From contig JACRLJ010000066.1 in assembly GCA_016215105.1 (NCBI GenBank), positions 1 to 42,267 of the forward strand: 42,267 bases of DNA, read 5' to 3'. Below the pieces are notes generated by a model. That model was not told the origin of the DNA. It saw nothing but the letters and a program-made list of their open reading frames with translations, and did no database searches. Below, piece by piece: positions 41,393-42,267 of this stretch. The stretch comes from Candidatus Hydrogenedentota bacterium (lineage in GTDB: Bacteria > Hydrogenedentota > Hydrogenedentia > Hydrogenedentales > SLHB01). How positions within the stretch are numbered: position 1 is the stretch's first letter; every line of letters begins with the position of its first letter. Made by a program: the position numbers and the translations under genes.

Positions 41393-42267
41393 GTGTTGGA
41401 ACGTCAGGAAATCATCTGCACCGAGGTCTGGGGCGGCAATGGCCCCGTGCTCAAGGAACTCACCCTGCCCGGCATGAAGGGCGTCATCTGGTCGCAGCCC
41501 GTAGGTGGAAAAGCCGGCGGCGACCTCTATTACGTGTCCGCGTGTTCTTCCGGCGTTATTCTGCGGGTGTGCTTGGCGGACGTCGTTGGCCACGGCGCCG
41601 AAGTCGCGCAGATTAGCGCGTGGCTCCGGGAGATCCTGCGCGCCAACATGGAGCGCCGCGACCCGTCGCGCATCTTCACCGGAATGAATCGCCGCGTGAA
41701 CGAGCGGGGACTTGACGCCCTTACTACCGCGGCCGTGATTCATTACCACTGCAAACGCGGCCAACTGAAATACTGCTATGCCGGCCATCCGCCAGCCTTG
41801 CTCTACCGGAGGACGGAAGGTGTTTGGAAACCGCTCGAACTCGCGCCGTCGACCGGCGCCCGTATCAGTAACGTGCCCTTCGGAGTTACGGATCCCGTCG
41901 TGTACGAAGTTAACGACCGGACCGTGGAGCCGGGAGATCGTATCTGTGTCTTCTCGGATGGCGTCACGGAAACCAGGGATGGGGCCAACACGTTGTTTGG
42001 CCTGGAGGGCCTTCAAGAGGCCTTGAACCGGGGCCACAAGTTGCCGCTCGTGGTGCTCGCCGCATGGTTATCCCAAGCCCTCGCCAAACACCGCGGCGCC
42101 GGCCCCATCGACCACGACGACGTTACCTTCATACTGCTGGAGGTGGAGAAACGAAAACGTGCGCCGCTCGTCTGGCTTCTCTTGCGCAATCAGTATCGCC
42201 GGTTCCGCCGCGCCCTCGCCTCATCTAACGCGGCGCCCGCCGCGCCACAGGACTATTTCTGTTGCGC
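41393..42267 (+). CDS. SpoIIE/PP2C-family serine phosphatase, 3'-truncated by window end
   Basis: At least 291 residues are visible, and no stop is reached. GTG at 41393, with AAGAAGG upstream, is the likely start. Metal-binding motifs are clear: AGGDLYY (41-47), LADVVGHG (61-68), FSDGVTET, and DHDDVTFIL near 245. AGHPPALLY also fits the family. It is probably an RsbU/SpoIIE-type regulator dephosphorylating an anti-sigma-factor antagonist; no sensor domain precedes it, so regulation by an unknown partner or a C-terminal domain beyond the window is possible. Confidence 0.88.
   Translation, partial: MLERQEIICTEVWGGNGPVLKELTLPGMKGVIWSQPVGGKAGGDLYYVSACSSGVILRVCLADVVGHGAEVAQISAWLREILRANMERRDPSRIFTGMNRRVNERGLDALTTAAVIHYHCKRGQLKYCYAGHPPALLYRRTEGVWKPLELAPSTGARISNVPFGVTDPVVYEVNDRTVEPGDRICVFSDGVTETRDGANTLFGLEGLQEALNRGHKLPLVVLAAWLSQALAKHRGAGPIDHDDVTFILLEVEKRKRAPLVWLLLRNQYRRFRRALASSNAAPAAPQDYFCC

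Overview
The window suggests a high-GC, Gram-negative-type bacterium of the Planctomycetota/PVC or Hydrogenedentota kind. This is inference from the mix of a dockerin protein, a PEP-CTERM protein, a DUF1559 pseudopilin-like protein, Tat-exported Gfo/Idh/MocA and BNR_4 proteins, a BlaI/M56 pair and a SpoIIE phosphatase. No rRNA or tRNA gene was recognised, so the taxonomy is unproven.

Layout. 243-2931 (+): two secreted proteins, one with a C-terminal dockerin and one with a PEP-CTERM anchor. 3461-4744 (+): a LarA-type nickel hydroxyacid racemase/epimerase. 4816-17124 (-): eleven tightly packed genes, probably one operon. In order of transcription they are SDR dehydrogenase, MFS sugar transporter, Tat-exported unknown, secreted GH2 glycosidase, D-2-hydroxyacid dehydrogenase, FAH-family hydrolase, UlaG-like metallo-hydrolase, TPP-dependent E1 beta, E1 alpha, a free-standing lipoyl protein, and an SDR lacking its catalytic Tyr. 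A lacI-family gene (17433-18452, -) lies just upstream. Between it and the operon is a good sigma70-like promoter (TTGACT-17-TAAAGT) followed immediately by overlapping palindromes, a probable operator. I read the block as a regulated pathway that imports a sugar released from a glycoside, oxidises it to lactone and acid, and cleaves the products to central metabolites; the substrate is unknown.

18879-25063 (+): blaI and an M56 (BlaR1-like) metalloprotease gene with ATGA overlap, and a promoter bracketed by two identical 16-bp operators. They are followed by very large periplasmic-type reading frames with secretin-N-like, carboxypeptidase-regulatory-like and LptA-like segments. These look like one ancestral coding region interrupted by frameshifts. 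25139-26212: an unrecognised exported protein. 26213-27324: a gene-poor, repeat-rich stretch. 27325-28527: a Tat-exported Gfo/Idh/MocA protein. 28540-29700: a REP-associated tyrosine transposase with its REP/BIME units, three upstream and one downstream. 29708-31048 (-): a BNR_4 propeller protein. 31554-32951 (+): an orphan membrane-fusion protein. 32984-35716 (-): a VAO/PCMH-type flavoprotein, a CbiX-like chelatase and a membrane protein, partly translationally coupled. 36495-37415 (+): DUF1559 protein with a strong terminator. 37801-38724 (+): RmlD-like reductase. 38965-39786 (+): PhyH-type dioxygenase. 39805-41112 (-): unrecognised protein. 41393-end (+): SpoIIE-type phosphatase, cut by the window edge.

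Three repeat families are spread through intergenic DNA: the GTAG-hairpin REPs, a 125-bp inverted-repeat element (two full copies and a fragment), and a CACAGAT-rich spacer repeat (three copies).
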